Below, piece by piece: positions 16,908-23,097 of a DNA stretch of 64,000 bases; the first letter of the stretch is position 1; every line of letters begins with the position of its first letter. The stretch is taken from positions 62,001 through 126,000 of the forward strand of contig CANQET010000002.1 of NCBI GenBank assembly GCA_947595585.1, given 5' to 3'. The notes below the pieces were generated by a model. That model saw only the letters and a program-made list of their open reading frames with translations. It made no database searches and had not been told where the DNA came from. Source of the DNA: an uncultured Clostridia bacterium. Its GTDB lineage: Bacteria; Bacillota; Clostridia; Christensenellales; Borkfalkiaceae. The translations under genes were made by a program, and so were the position numbers.

Positions 16908-17520
16908 TTCGGCCGGAAGACAAACGGGGCCGCTCAGTACGTCATTCCGACGGGGCCTATTCAAAGCGATACCCCCTCCATCGGAGGGGGGTAGGGGGGT
17001 GGGCTTCTAATTATGTCATTCTGAGCGTAGTCGCCCCGCGCGCATTTCTAATTCTCTAAGCGCGGCACGAGCGCGTAGCGCGAAGTAAGAATCACCACAG
17101 TCTTAATCTTACTTGAGATTTCTCCTCCCTACGGTCGTCGAAATGACGTTCAGGCCCCTTGGCTCCCCTTGTAGGGGAGCTGGCACGGCGCGAGCCGTGA
17201 CTGAGGGGTTTTTGGAAACCCTATCCCCTGCTGACGCAGGTACTTCCCCTAAAAGGGGAAGCAAGGTGACGGACTACGTATTTGCTTTTTCGCCGCCCCA
17301 CCCCCTTGATCCCCCTCCCACGGAGGGGGTGTCGAACTGCGTATCTGCTCCCACGGAGGGGGCGTCGGACTGCGTACTTGCTCCCACGGAGGGGGTGTCG
17401 AACTTCGTACTTGCTTTGTCATTCTCATTTCTCAATTCTCTATTCCCCATTCATAATTCTCAATTCTTCATTCTCCATTCTCCATTCTCCATTCTCCATT
17501 CTCCATTCTCCATTTTTCCT
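16908..17520. repeat. Mosaic intergenic repeat region 2 with simple-sequence tail
   Basis: No credible gene. Blocks seen: a short C block (16937-16960), B' (16965-17005, CCATCGGAGGGGGGTAGG), C (17007-17150, ending CGAAATGACG), A (17156-17270), B (17284-17330) and two truncated B copies (CTCCCACGGAGGGGG at about 17348-17362 and 17386-17400), each followed by a TCGxACTxCGTA(C/T)TTGCT spacer. Then comes a low-complexity stretch in which the 7-mer CATTCTC is repeated about six times (17468-17510). The block types equal those of regions 1 and 3 but in a different order. Confidence 0.85.
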
Positions 17521-17710
17521 ATGCGTACCGATCCCAAGCACCGCATGCACAATGTATCAAACGCGGGAAGAAGGGCGATAATTGCGGCAAACGGGCGTGG
17601 GAAATTGCAAAAGCGTGGAGCATAGGCGTATTGCGGAAAATATTTCCAATTTTATGCACAACATTCGTTGTATGTCAAGATTTTCACAAAAATAGTAGTA
17701 AACTTTTTTC

Positions 17711-17920
17711 GTGGAAATTAAATTTTCGCAAAACTTGAATGTGTTTCGCAGGGAGCACGCTTTTTCGCAATCCAAACTTGCCGAGGCGGTCGGCGTCACG
17801 CAGCAGTGCGTGAGTAAGTGGGAGAGGGGAGAAGGCGAACCCACGCTTTCGTACCTTTGGAAGCTCGCGGATATCTTCGGCGTCTCGATCGACGTATTGT
17901 GCGGCAGAAAGGATTGGTAA
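17711..17920 (+). CDS. Small XRE-family (Cro/CI-like) transcriptional regulator
   Basis: A 69-aa helix-turn-helix protein; HTH about residues 15-35 (SQSKLAEAVGVTQQCVSKWERG), the remainder being the helical cap PTLSYLWKLADIFGVSIDVLCG. The start is a GTG (17711) without a clear SD; a weak promoter-like pair and a small inverted repeat (ACAAC at 17658-17662, GTTGT at 17667-17671) lie upstream and could be an autoregulatory operator. It has no obvious partner gene: the repeats lie upstream and tmRNA downstream. Such orphans often remain from prophages or toxin-antitoxin units. Confidence 0.75.
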   Translation: MEIKFSQNLNVFRREHAFSQSKLAEAVGVTQQCVSKWERGEGEPTLSYLWKLADIFGVSIDVLCGRKDW

Positions 17921-17975
17921 GCCGTATTTTATTTGGGAAGCTGCCTCGGGCGGCGATTTTTCGGTACGGAAATAG

Positions 17976-18004
17976 TTGACTTTATTTGGCGCAAGGTATA
18001 ATAT
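17976..18004 (+). promoter_or_regulatory. Promoter of tmRNA
   Basis: TTGACT (17976-17981) and TAATAT (17999-18004) at 17-bp spacing, within TATAATATAAT; the alternative TATAAT (17997-18002) would give 15 bp. The tmRNA 5' end at 18027 follows. Confidence 0.75.
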
Positions 18005-18026
18005 AATGATGACGAACGTCGCGATC

Positions 18027-18414
18027 GGGCCTGTTACGGATTCGATTGCAGGCGGATCTCGTCGGACGCACGTCGGAGGCTCGGCTCCGTAAAAACGGAA
18101 AAATTTTAATTGCTGACGATAAGTCTGTAAGACGCGCTTCCGCGCGCAGAGCTACGGCTCGCCGCGTTGCGCTTGCGGCGTAAACGATTACGCCCCGTCC
18201 TGTCCCGAGTTCCTACGGTCGGGGTTTGGGCGTCATTTTGTAGGGAACGTTGTCTCGCGGCGGACCTCCCCCGCAAGGCGATGAATTTCGGAGGTATGAC
18301 CCCAAAGGAGCTTGTCTGCGGGCTCCGCGGGGCCGAGAACGACCACAGACTAAGCGTGTAGTGTCCGCGTCTGAACCCTGTAAGACCGGAGTTCAACTCT
18401 CCGCAGGTCCACCA
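18027..18414 (+). ncRNA. ssrA: Transfer-messenger RNA (tmRNA)
   Basis: Rescues ribosomes stalled on broken mRNA and adds a degradation tag. The 5' end has GGGCCTGTTACGGATTCGAT, the hallmark tmRNA start; the 3' end has GGAGTTCAACTCTCCGCAGG (T-arm and acceptor) finishing in TCCACCA. The acceptor arms GGGCCTG (18027-18033) and CAGGTCC (18404-18410) pair over 7 bp with one GU. Length is 388 nt, normal. The tag frame is 18112-18183: resume codon GCT, ADDKSVRRASARR... ending in ALAA then TAA. The tag is 23 aa with seven or more Arg, unusually long and basic. A consensus promoter precedes it and a bidirectional terminator lies at 18576-18606. tmRNA genes are frequent integration sites, and this one sits inside an accessory island. 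Confidence 0.96.
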
Positions 18415-18420
18415 TTCTGC

Positions 18421-18545
18421 CGCATATATGCGGCGCAATACGGTGTCAAACTGCGCTTGCCTCGGGTCATTTACGCCAAGTAGACTCCCCGTCGGCAATG
18501 CTCGTTTTCCTTGTCTTGCTTGTATCTCTGCGACAGAAAACGGGT
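18421..18545. repeat. Degenerate mosaic repeat (block D-like)
   Basis: AACTGCGCTTGCCTCGG, CGCCAAGTAGACTCCC and CTTGCTTGTATCTCTGCGACAG resemble in order the D block at about 8720-8815 (AACTGCGCTTTCCTCGG, CGCCCAAGTACACTCCC, CTTGCTTCTCCGCAG). More diverged than the copies at 8616 and 52460. Confidence 0.6.
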
Positions 18546-18575
18546 GTGGATTTGACACCGAAAGTTCCAATATGA

Positions 18576-18606
18576 AAAAGGGATCGGCTTATTGCCGGTC
18601 CCTTTT
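18576..18606. terminator. Bidirectional terminator between tmRNA and a minus-strand gene
   Basis: AAAAGGGATCGGC, loop TTATT, GCCGGTCCCTTTT: 13-bp stem with A and T runs on both sides. Confidence 0.85.
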
Positions 18607-18614
18607 GCGTTCTA

Positions 18615-19091
18615 TTATTTTCTTGTCTTCACCTGCAGAATTCTTTTGACATATTTGTCGGCCAGCGTATTTGCCTTCGCTTGATTGCTTTCTCTTATAT
18701 GGTAAATTTGCATTGTCGTGTTGCCGCAGTGGGGACATAAAATGGTATAATTATAACTGAATTTGATACTTCCCGTATCCTTACCTGTGCTATCGTATAC
18801 GTTCTCCCGCTGCGCAAGTTCGATGGTGTAATGAACGGTCTCGTCCGTTTCTCCCATAAACTTCTGACAATTCGGGCAGATCGCATGCACTACGTCCTTG
18901 GCATTGCTGATGCCGATCGCAATGCTGAGGATCCCGCCGCCCAAAACGACGAGCCCGATCCAAAACAGGGCCGCTACAGACACTACGGCGCCTATGATCA
19001 TGAGCGGCAAACCCAGGACAAGCAAAGCGCAGCCGATGATGACGGGCAATTTTGCAGCTTTCAGAATTTGCACAATCTGAAACTTAGTCAT
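18615..19091 (-). CDS. Small membrane protein with zinc-ribbon-like domain
   Basis: A 158-aa protein of unknown function. Two adjacent membrane spans (about 14-36 and 39-62) are followed by a soluble domain with CPNC (about 72-75) and CPHC (about 120-123), the four cysteines of a rubredoxin/zinc-ribbon fold, then a charged tail. SD GGAGAAC lies 5-10 nt before the ATG. It is divergent from a small XRE regulator, and two palindromic operators lie in the shared 114-bp gap, one between the -35 and -10 boxes of this gene. So this gene is the likely target of that repressor. Another small 2-TM plus CxxC protein lies at 19572-20006. Confidence 0.75.
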   Translation of the reverse strand: MTKFQIVQILKAAKLPVIIGCALLVLGLPLMIIGAVVSVAALFWIGLVVLGGGILSIAIGISNAKDVVHAICPNCQKFMGETDETVHYTIELAQRENVYDSTGKDTGSIKFSYNYTILCPHCGNTTMQIYHIRESNQAKANTLADKYVKRILQVKTRK

Positions 19092-19116
19092 TTTTGTTCT
19101 CCTTCCGTGATAAAAT

Positions 19117-19134
19117 CAAGTCTAATATGACTTG
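19117..19134. promoter_or_regulatory. Operator 1 of the XRE regulator
   Basis: CAAGTC, six bases, GACTTG: palindrome just downstream of the expected minus-strand transcription start. Its centre is 33 bp (about three helical turns) from that of operator 2. Confidence 0.75.
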
Positions 19135-19142
19135 TCGACTAC

Positions 19143-19171
19143 ATTATATCAAGTCTGATAAGACTTGTCAA
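19143..19171 (-). promoter_or_regulatory. Promoter of the zinc-ribbon membrane protein gene
   Basis: Minus strand: TTGACA (19166-19171), 17-bp spacer, TATAAT (19143-19148), a full consensus. The spacer is occupied by operator 2, so bound repressor would exclude RNA polymerase. Confidence 0.85.
19150..19167. promoter_or_regulatory. Operator 2 of the XRE regulator
   Basis: CAAGTCT, four bases, AGACTTG; same half-site as operator 1. A third half-site, CAAGTC, follows at 19169-19174 toward the regulator gene. Confidence 0.8.
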
Positions 19172-19205
19172 GTCTTTTTTTACTTATGCCGAATATAATT
19201 TAAGT

Positions 19206-19406
19206 ATGAATTTTGCCCAACGATTAAAAGAATTAAGGACAGAAAAACAGCTGAGTCAAATGGATCTGGCGCGCGCAACGGGAATCAGTCAATCCGCCAT
19301 CGCAAAGTGGGAGCTTTCAAAGACGGAGCCGACGGCCTCTTCGCTCATCATTCTCTCGGAATTTTTCGGAGAATCCGTGGACTATATTTTAGGATTGATC
19401 GATTGA
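19206..19406 (+). CDS. XRE-family repressor (small)
   Basis: A 66-aa Cro/CI-type regulator; HTH SQMDLARATGISQSAIAKWE (about 18-37) and the C-terminal helix pair SLIILSEFFGESVDYILGL. Divergent from the zinc-ribbon membrane protein and separated from it by the CAAGTC operators, so it is presumably their ligand and probably represses both directions. A TATAAT lies 7 nt before its ATG with no good -35, so its own promoter is unclear. A putative protein partner or inducer is not visible. Confidence 0.8.
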   Translation: MNFAQRLKELRTEKQLSQMDLARATGISQSAIAKWELSKTEPTASSLIILSEFFGESVDYILGLID

Positions 19407-19503
19407 CTGTTTTCAGTCTTCACCGTCCCGCCGCAAGCGACCCGAATCGAACTGCTTTGTTCGGTTTGGGTTGTTTTATTTTGTTCGAAATTTTTCTTCG
19501 TGC

Positions 19504-19533
19504 TTGACATTTCCTTTTGCGCTGTGTTATACT
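19504..19533 (+). promoter_or_regulatory. Promoter of the 144-aa membrane protein gene
   Basis: TTGACA (19504-19509) and TATACT (19528-19533) with an 18-bp spacer; SD GAGGAGG at 19561-19567. Confidence 0.75.
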
Positions 19534-19571
19534 GAATATGCAAGACAAATGAAAAAATCGAGGAGGAGTTT

Positions 19572-20006
19572 ATGTTTCATAACATTGGCAAAAAAATCCA
19601 AATATTGGCAATTCTTTGTACGATCTTAGGTTGCCTGATCTCCGTTGCGGGAGCGATCGCCTGTTGGTACTTAAAATTGATTTGGGAGGGGTTCCTCGTC
19701 TTAATAGGCGGCTGTCTGCTTTCGTGGGTGGGTTCGTTTATTTTGTATGGTTTCGGCGAGTTGATCGTCCAAACGACGAATGCTGCAGAGGGCATTCAAA
19801 ACTTACAGATGTCGTCAGACTCTCAAACGTCCGACACGCCGAACGATACGGGAAGGAATGGAATCAACGATGATACCTTTCGGGCAGATGAAGATTTGGA
19901 TCCGATCAACATGCCGAACCGTGATGAGTGCCCCTCTTGTTTCAGTAAAATCGGTCCGAACGATGTGGAATGCCCCTATTGCGGATACAAATTAAAACCG
20001 CGTTGA
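19572..20006 (+). CDS. Small two-span membrane protein with C-terminal zinc ribbon
   Basis: A 144-aa protein of unknown function. Two membrane spans (about 9-31 and 38-62), a polar linker, then CPSC (about 120-123) and CPYCGYK (about 134-140), a compact zinc ribbon. Architecture is like the gene at 18615 (2 TM plus CxxC/CxxC) without evident sequence identity beyond it; perhaps both belong to the same accessory unit around the XRE regulator. Strong promoter and SD. Its stop is 11 nt before the first copy of the long direct repeat flanking the next cassette. Confidence 0.75.
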   Translation: MFHNIGKKIQILAILCTILGCLISVAGAIACWYLKLIWEGFLVLIGGCLLSWVGSFILYGFGELIVQTTNAAEGIQNLQMSSDSQTSDTPNDTGRNGINDDTFRADEDLDPINMPNRDECPSCFSKIGPNDVECPYCGYKLKPR

Positions 20007-20017
20007 GGGAAGGCCAT

Positions 20018-20194
20018 AGACCTGTTCGAATGCAAGGAATAATTCCGAACAAAAAATCATCCGTCTGCGAGGCAGGCGGATGATTTTTTGATGAAGTTGT
20101 GCCGCAAAATGCCGCAAAGGTATACCACAAATTTGTACTATAACATACCGGCCATGCGGAGTCAGGGAGTGGGGGAGGCGAAGCGTTTGATTAT
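20018..20194. repeat. Long direct repeat, copy 1 (left of the DUF3990/XRE cassette)
   Basis: About 177 bp similar at roughly 90% or better to 21531-21709. It begins with the last seven codons and stop of the cassette's XRE gene (DLFECKE), continues with a strong hairpin terminator, and ends with an inverted remnant of the last ten codons of the GH5 gene (IIKRFASPTP then stop on the minus strand). It is thus a fragment of the junction now intact at copy 2. Confidence 0.92.
20051..20089. terminator. Hairpin terminator in direct repeat copy 1
   Basis: 18-bp stem (AAAAAATCATCCGTCTGC and complement) with loop GAG; terminates in both directions. Identical stem at 21566-21604. Confidence 0.9.
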
Positions 20195-20215
20195 GCAGAA
20201 ATTTTTTCGAAACGG

Positions 20216-20245
20216 TTGACAAAAGTATCAGTCTACTGATATAAT
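20216..20245 (+). promoter_or_regulatory. Promoter of the DUF3990/XRE pair with embedded operator
   Basis: TTGACA (20216-20221) and TATAAT (20240-20245), spacer 18 bp. The spacer carries the palindrome TATCAGT-CT-ACTGATA (20226-20241), overlapping the -10 box, a classic autorepressor site. Confidence 0.88.
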
Positions 20246-20273
20246 AGTATCGGCGGAAGGAGATAATGAAGGC

Positions 20274-20972
20274 ATGAGCAGTAAAATCATACTCTATCAC
20301 GGATCCAAAAGCATCATAGAAAGACCTGTTTTTCATGGCGGGAAAGAGACCAATGACTACGGCTATGGCTTTTACTGCACCGAAAATATCGAACTCGCGA
20401 ACGAATGGGCGTGCCCCGACGACAACGACGGTTATACCAACGAATATGAACTCGATCTATCCGATCTGCACGTCTTGGATCTGACGAGTAAATCGTATAA
20501 CATTTTGAACTGGGTAGCACTCTTATTGAAATACCGTATGCCGACGGGATTGACCCCCAACGATGAACAGGTGCGAAGCTATATTTTAGACCATTTCTTC
20601 GTGGATCTGAGCACCATCGACGTGATAAAAGGCTATCGTGCCGACGATTCGTATTTTTCTTTTGCGAGAGATTTCGTGCGGAATTCCATCACCGTTTCGC
20701 AGCTTTCCCGCGCAATGGAACTCGGCAAACTCGGCGTGCAGATCGTATTACACTCCGAGAGATCTTTTGAACATCTCAAATTTATCAAGAGCTGCGTTGT
20801 AGACGGCGAAAAATATTACACCAAGAGGGTCGCAAGGGATCGGTCTGCCCGAGAGGAATATTTCGCGGCGACGCGCAAGATCGAGGTGAGCCGCGATGAC
20901 CTGTTCATCATGGATATCATTCGGCAGGAGGTGAAAAACGATGATCCGCGCATACAACGAACTCTACGTTGA
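20274..20972 (+). CDS. DUF3990 protein, ADP-ribosyltransferase-like; candidate toxin
   Basis: A 232-aa protein whose N-terminus (ILYHGSKSIIERPVFHGGKETNDYGYGFYCTENIELANEWAC) fits DUF3990: a YHGS motif, then (D/N)xGxGFYxT, and AxxWA. This resembles the NAD-binding core of ADP-ribosyltransferases (H, Y, later Glu). No signal peptide or membrane span. It overlaps by 32 nt a second gene that ends in an XRE DNA-binding domain, and the promoter carries a palindromic operator. The arrangement is that of a toxin-antitoxin or defence pair. Seen: motif, overlap, operator. Known: DUF3990 genes are often paired with small partner genes. Inferred: toxicity and ADP-ribosylation. SD AAGGAG 9-14 nt upstream. 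Confidence 0.75.
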   Translation: MSSKIILYHGSKSIIERPVFHGGKETNDYGYGFYCTENIELANEWACPDDNDGYTNEYELDLSDLHVLDLTSKSYNILNWVALLLKYRMPTGLTPNDEQVRSYILDHFFVDLSTIDVIKGYRADDSYFSFARDFVRNSITVSQLSRAMELGKLGVQIVLHSERSFEHLKFIKSCVVDGEKYYTKRVARDRSAREEYFAATRKIEVSRDDLFIMDIIRQEVKNDDPRIQRTLR

Positions 20973-21555
20973 CGATGCGATGAATACCCTTGCCGAAACC
21001 TTTGACTTCGTGCGAGGCGGGCGGCAGGCGGATATGCTGTTCCATGACTTTATCGAAAGCGGAGCCGCGGAGCAATTCGGCCGCGGGAATCCGCGCTATG
21101 TCAATATGCCCCCGCAGGTCCTTTTCGAGGAAATAACGCGCGAGCGCCCGCCCCGAAAGCATGCACAACTTGAGAAGAGCCCCGAGTATTGGTGCGGTTT
21201 TGTGCTTGCGTACTATCAGTGGCTGACGGGGCTCGGATTCGAACAGATCGGGCGGCGGCTTCCTCCTTCGAGGATCCTTGCAATGTATCACCCTCTGCAT
21301 GAGGCGGGGCTTGATAAATTCGTGGATGTCGCAAACGGGATCGTCTTTCATAAAGAGACGAATTTGGCAAGATACAGAAAAAACGCCAACCTTTCCCAAA
21401 GGGAGTTGGCGCGGCTATGCGGCGTGTCGCTGCGCTCTATCCAACTTTACGAGCAACGGCGCCTCGATATCAATATGGCGCCTGCCGTAAAACTTCTTCA
21501 GATATCGAGAGCTTTGGGCTGTGAAATAGAAGACCTGTTCGAATGCAAGGAATAA
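20941..21555 (+). CDS. XRE-domain partner of the DUF3990 protein; candidate antitoxin/repressor
   Basis: A 204-aa protein in two parts. Residues 1-130 are an uncharacterised helical domain (YVDDAMNTLAETFDFV, GNPRYVNMP, SPEYWCGFVLAYYQWLTG). Residues about 138-200 are an HTH (NLSQRELARLCGVSLRSIQLYEQRR) with a short C-terminal extension, DLFECKE. The start at 20941 is fixed by AGGAGGTG seven nt upstream, inside the preceding gene, giving a 32-nt overlap and tight coupling. The natural guess is that the N-terminal part neutralises the DUF3990 protein and the HTH binds the operator at 20226-20241. Its last seven codons are also present, orphaned, in the repeat at 20018. Confidence 0.75.
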   Translation: MIRAYNELYVDDAMNTLAETFDFVRGGRQADMLFHDFIESGAAEQFGRGNPRYVNMPPQVLFEEITRERPPRKHAQLEKSPEYWCGFVLAYYQWLTGLGFEQIGRRLPPSRILAMYHPLHEAGLDKFVDVANGIVFHKETNLARYRKNANLSQRELARLCGVSLRSIQLYEQRRLDINMAPAVKLLQISRALGCEIEDLFECKE

Positions 21556-21709
21556 TTTCCACACGAAAAAATCATCCGTCTGCGAGGCAGGCGGATGATT
21601 TTTTGATGAAGTTGTGCCGCAAAATGCCGCAAAGGTATACCACAAATTTGTGCTATAACATACCGGCCATGCGGGGTCAAGGGGTGGGGGAGGCGAAGCG
21701 CTTGATCAT
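21531..21709. repeat. Long direct repeat, copy 2 (right of the DUF3990/XRE cassette)
   Basis: Contains the functional 3' end of the XRE gene, the 18-bp hairpin terminator (21566-21604) and the 3' end of the convergent GH5 gene. Distance to copy 1 is 1,513 bp. Since both genes are intact here, this copy is the parental junction. Confidence 0.92.
21566..21604. terminator. Bidirectional terminator between the XRE gene and the GH operon
   Basis: 18-bp stem with GAG loop, A6/T6 flanks. Ends both the plus-strand cassette and the minus-strand glycanase operon. Confidence 0.92.
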
Positions 21710-22984
21710 ATCGAAGAGGGTGGTGCCATCGTAGAAGGTGAACTTCACCGCATTGCGGTCGGTGCGGAGGGCGCTGAATTTCTTGCGGATATCCGTCTCG
21801 GAATCGGTGTGGGCGTTGACCTTATCCTCGGCGGGGAGGGTAAGATTATAGACGCCCCAAGCGCTGCGGATGAAGACCTTGTAGGTCCACGTCGTCCAAT
21901 GCCAGCCGCGTTCGTTCAGCATCCCGAGGGTATACGACCACTGCTCGGGGTTATCGTAGCAGCAGAATTCGCCCATGTAGAGGGGGACGCCGAAGTTCTT
22001 TGCCTCCACGTCGTCGAGGCGGTCGGTGAAGCTCGTCACGTGCTCCTGAAAGCGTTCGAGGCCCGTGCAGTTCGTGTAGTGGTGGAAGGAATACATGCAG
22101 TTCTCCCAGCCGTATTTGGCGGGGGAGGGGAGATTCTGTCCGCCCCAGCACGATTCGAAGATGACGATATGCTCGTCGTCCGCAGCGCGGATGGCGCGAT
22201 AGAGGCGGTCGAAGACATCCCAGTGCCGTGCATACGTTTCACCTGCCTTCTCCCCGGGTTCGTTCAGAAGGTCGTAGCCCGCCACCGCGGGGTCGTCCTT
22301 ATAGTGTTCGGCGACGGCCGTCCAAAGCCGCTCCGTGAGGGAGATGTAGGTCTCGTTGGTGTAGAAGTCCACGTCCTCGGCGGAATCGATGACCTCGCCG
22401 CTGTGGTCCTGCCCGTTTTGACTGCCGTAGGCGCCGTGAAGATCGAGAATGGTGTAGATGCCGTGCTGCGCGGCGCCGTCGACGAAGCTGTCGAGCAGAG
22501 TGAAGTCGTATTGCCCGGCGTGGTCGTAGCCCTGCGTGGCGCCGTAGTCCACGTTCATATAGGTGAAGGGCAGGCGCAGGACGTTGATGCCCATTCCGGC
22601 ACAGTTCTCGAAATCCGTCTCGCTCCACCAACCCGCGTAGTAGTTTTCCCAGAGCGCCTTTCCGCCCTCGAAGCCGAAGCGTGAGGTGAACTCGAGACTC
22701 GTGGTGAGATGATCGCGGCAACGGATGCCGTCCTCTCCCGAAGAGCTGCGGAAGCCCGTCATCCACTGTTCGATGACGCCCAGCCCGCCCGCATTCACGC
22801 CGCGCAGCTGCACCTTTTCACCTTCTTCATTCTTTACGTCGCTCCCCACGGCCTTGAGGAAAGACATGTTTTCGTGCGATACGTTCGGCGTGGGGACGAC
22901 GTCGTCTGCACATGCGCCGAGGGCAAACGCCGAGATTGCACAGCCCAAGCACATGGCAAGGGCCGCAAGCCGTTTGTAGTTCAC
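21677..22984 (-). CDS. GH5-family endoglucanase/exo-glucanase lipoprotein
   Basis: Retaining glycoside hydrolase of 435 aa, anchored outside by a lipobox (ALGAC, Cys near 24). Family marks: LRGVNAGGLGV, RLPFTYMNV (substrate-site Arg), ILDLHGAYGSQNG, YDLLNEPGE (acid/base Glu near residue 241), FHHYTNCTG and YMGEFCCYD (nucleophile Glu near 338), then WTTWTYKV. Close in pattern to the exo-beta-1,3-glucanase-like branch of GH5, but substrate is uncertain. GTG start with GGAGGT on the minus strand. Last gene of a seven-gene operon; its 3' end is part of a duplicated junction. Confidence 0.88.
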   Translation of the reverse strand: MNYKRLAALAMCLGCAISAFALGACADDVVPTPNVSHENMSFLKAVGSDVKNEEGEKVQLRGVNAGGLGVIEQWMTGFRSSSGEDGIRCRDHLTTSLEFTSRFGFEGGKALWENYYAGWWSETDFENCAGMGINVLRLPFTYMNVDYGATQGYDHAGQYDFTLLDSFVDGAAQHGIYTILDLHGAYGSQNGQDHSGEVIDSAEDVDFYTNETYISLTERLWTAVAEHYKDDPAVAGYDLLNEPGEKAGETYARHWDVFDRLYRAIRAADDEHIVIFESCWGGQNLPSPAKYGWENCMYSFHHYTNCTGLERFQEHVTSFTDRLDDVEAKNFGVPLYMGEFCCYDNPEQWSYTLGMLNERGWHWTTWTYKVFIRSAWGVYNLTLPAEDKVNAHTDSETDIRKKFSALRTDRNAVKFTFYDGTTLFDMIKRFASPTP

Positions 22985-23097
22985 GGGGACCTCCGTATCT
23001 CAAGGTTTCCGCCCCGCCCGAAGTTCCGAACGCGGGGGGACGTAGGTCGATTTTCGCGGAAGAAAGGCTCCCCCGCAGAAGCAGGGGAGCACAGCTC

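Noticed and set aside
17300-17410. Spaced repeats resembling a CRISPR array
   Set aside because: Only three unequal copies of CTCCCACGGAGGGGG with short, mutually similar spacers and no cas genes; it is a truncated family-B repeat series.
17113-17625. ORFs of 170 and 99 aa across mosaic region 2
   Set aside because: They consist of the repeat blocks and the CATTCTC simple repeat; overlapping frames are open equally and no motif is visible.
18027-18414. tRNA-like end considered as a separate tRNA gene
   Set aside because: The T-arm and acceptor pair with the 5' end at 18027 and enclose the tag frame, so it is the tRNA-like part of tmRNA.
18106-18570. 154-aa minus-strand ORF
   Set aside because: It is antisense to tmRNA and a repeat; tmRNA structure explains the sequence.
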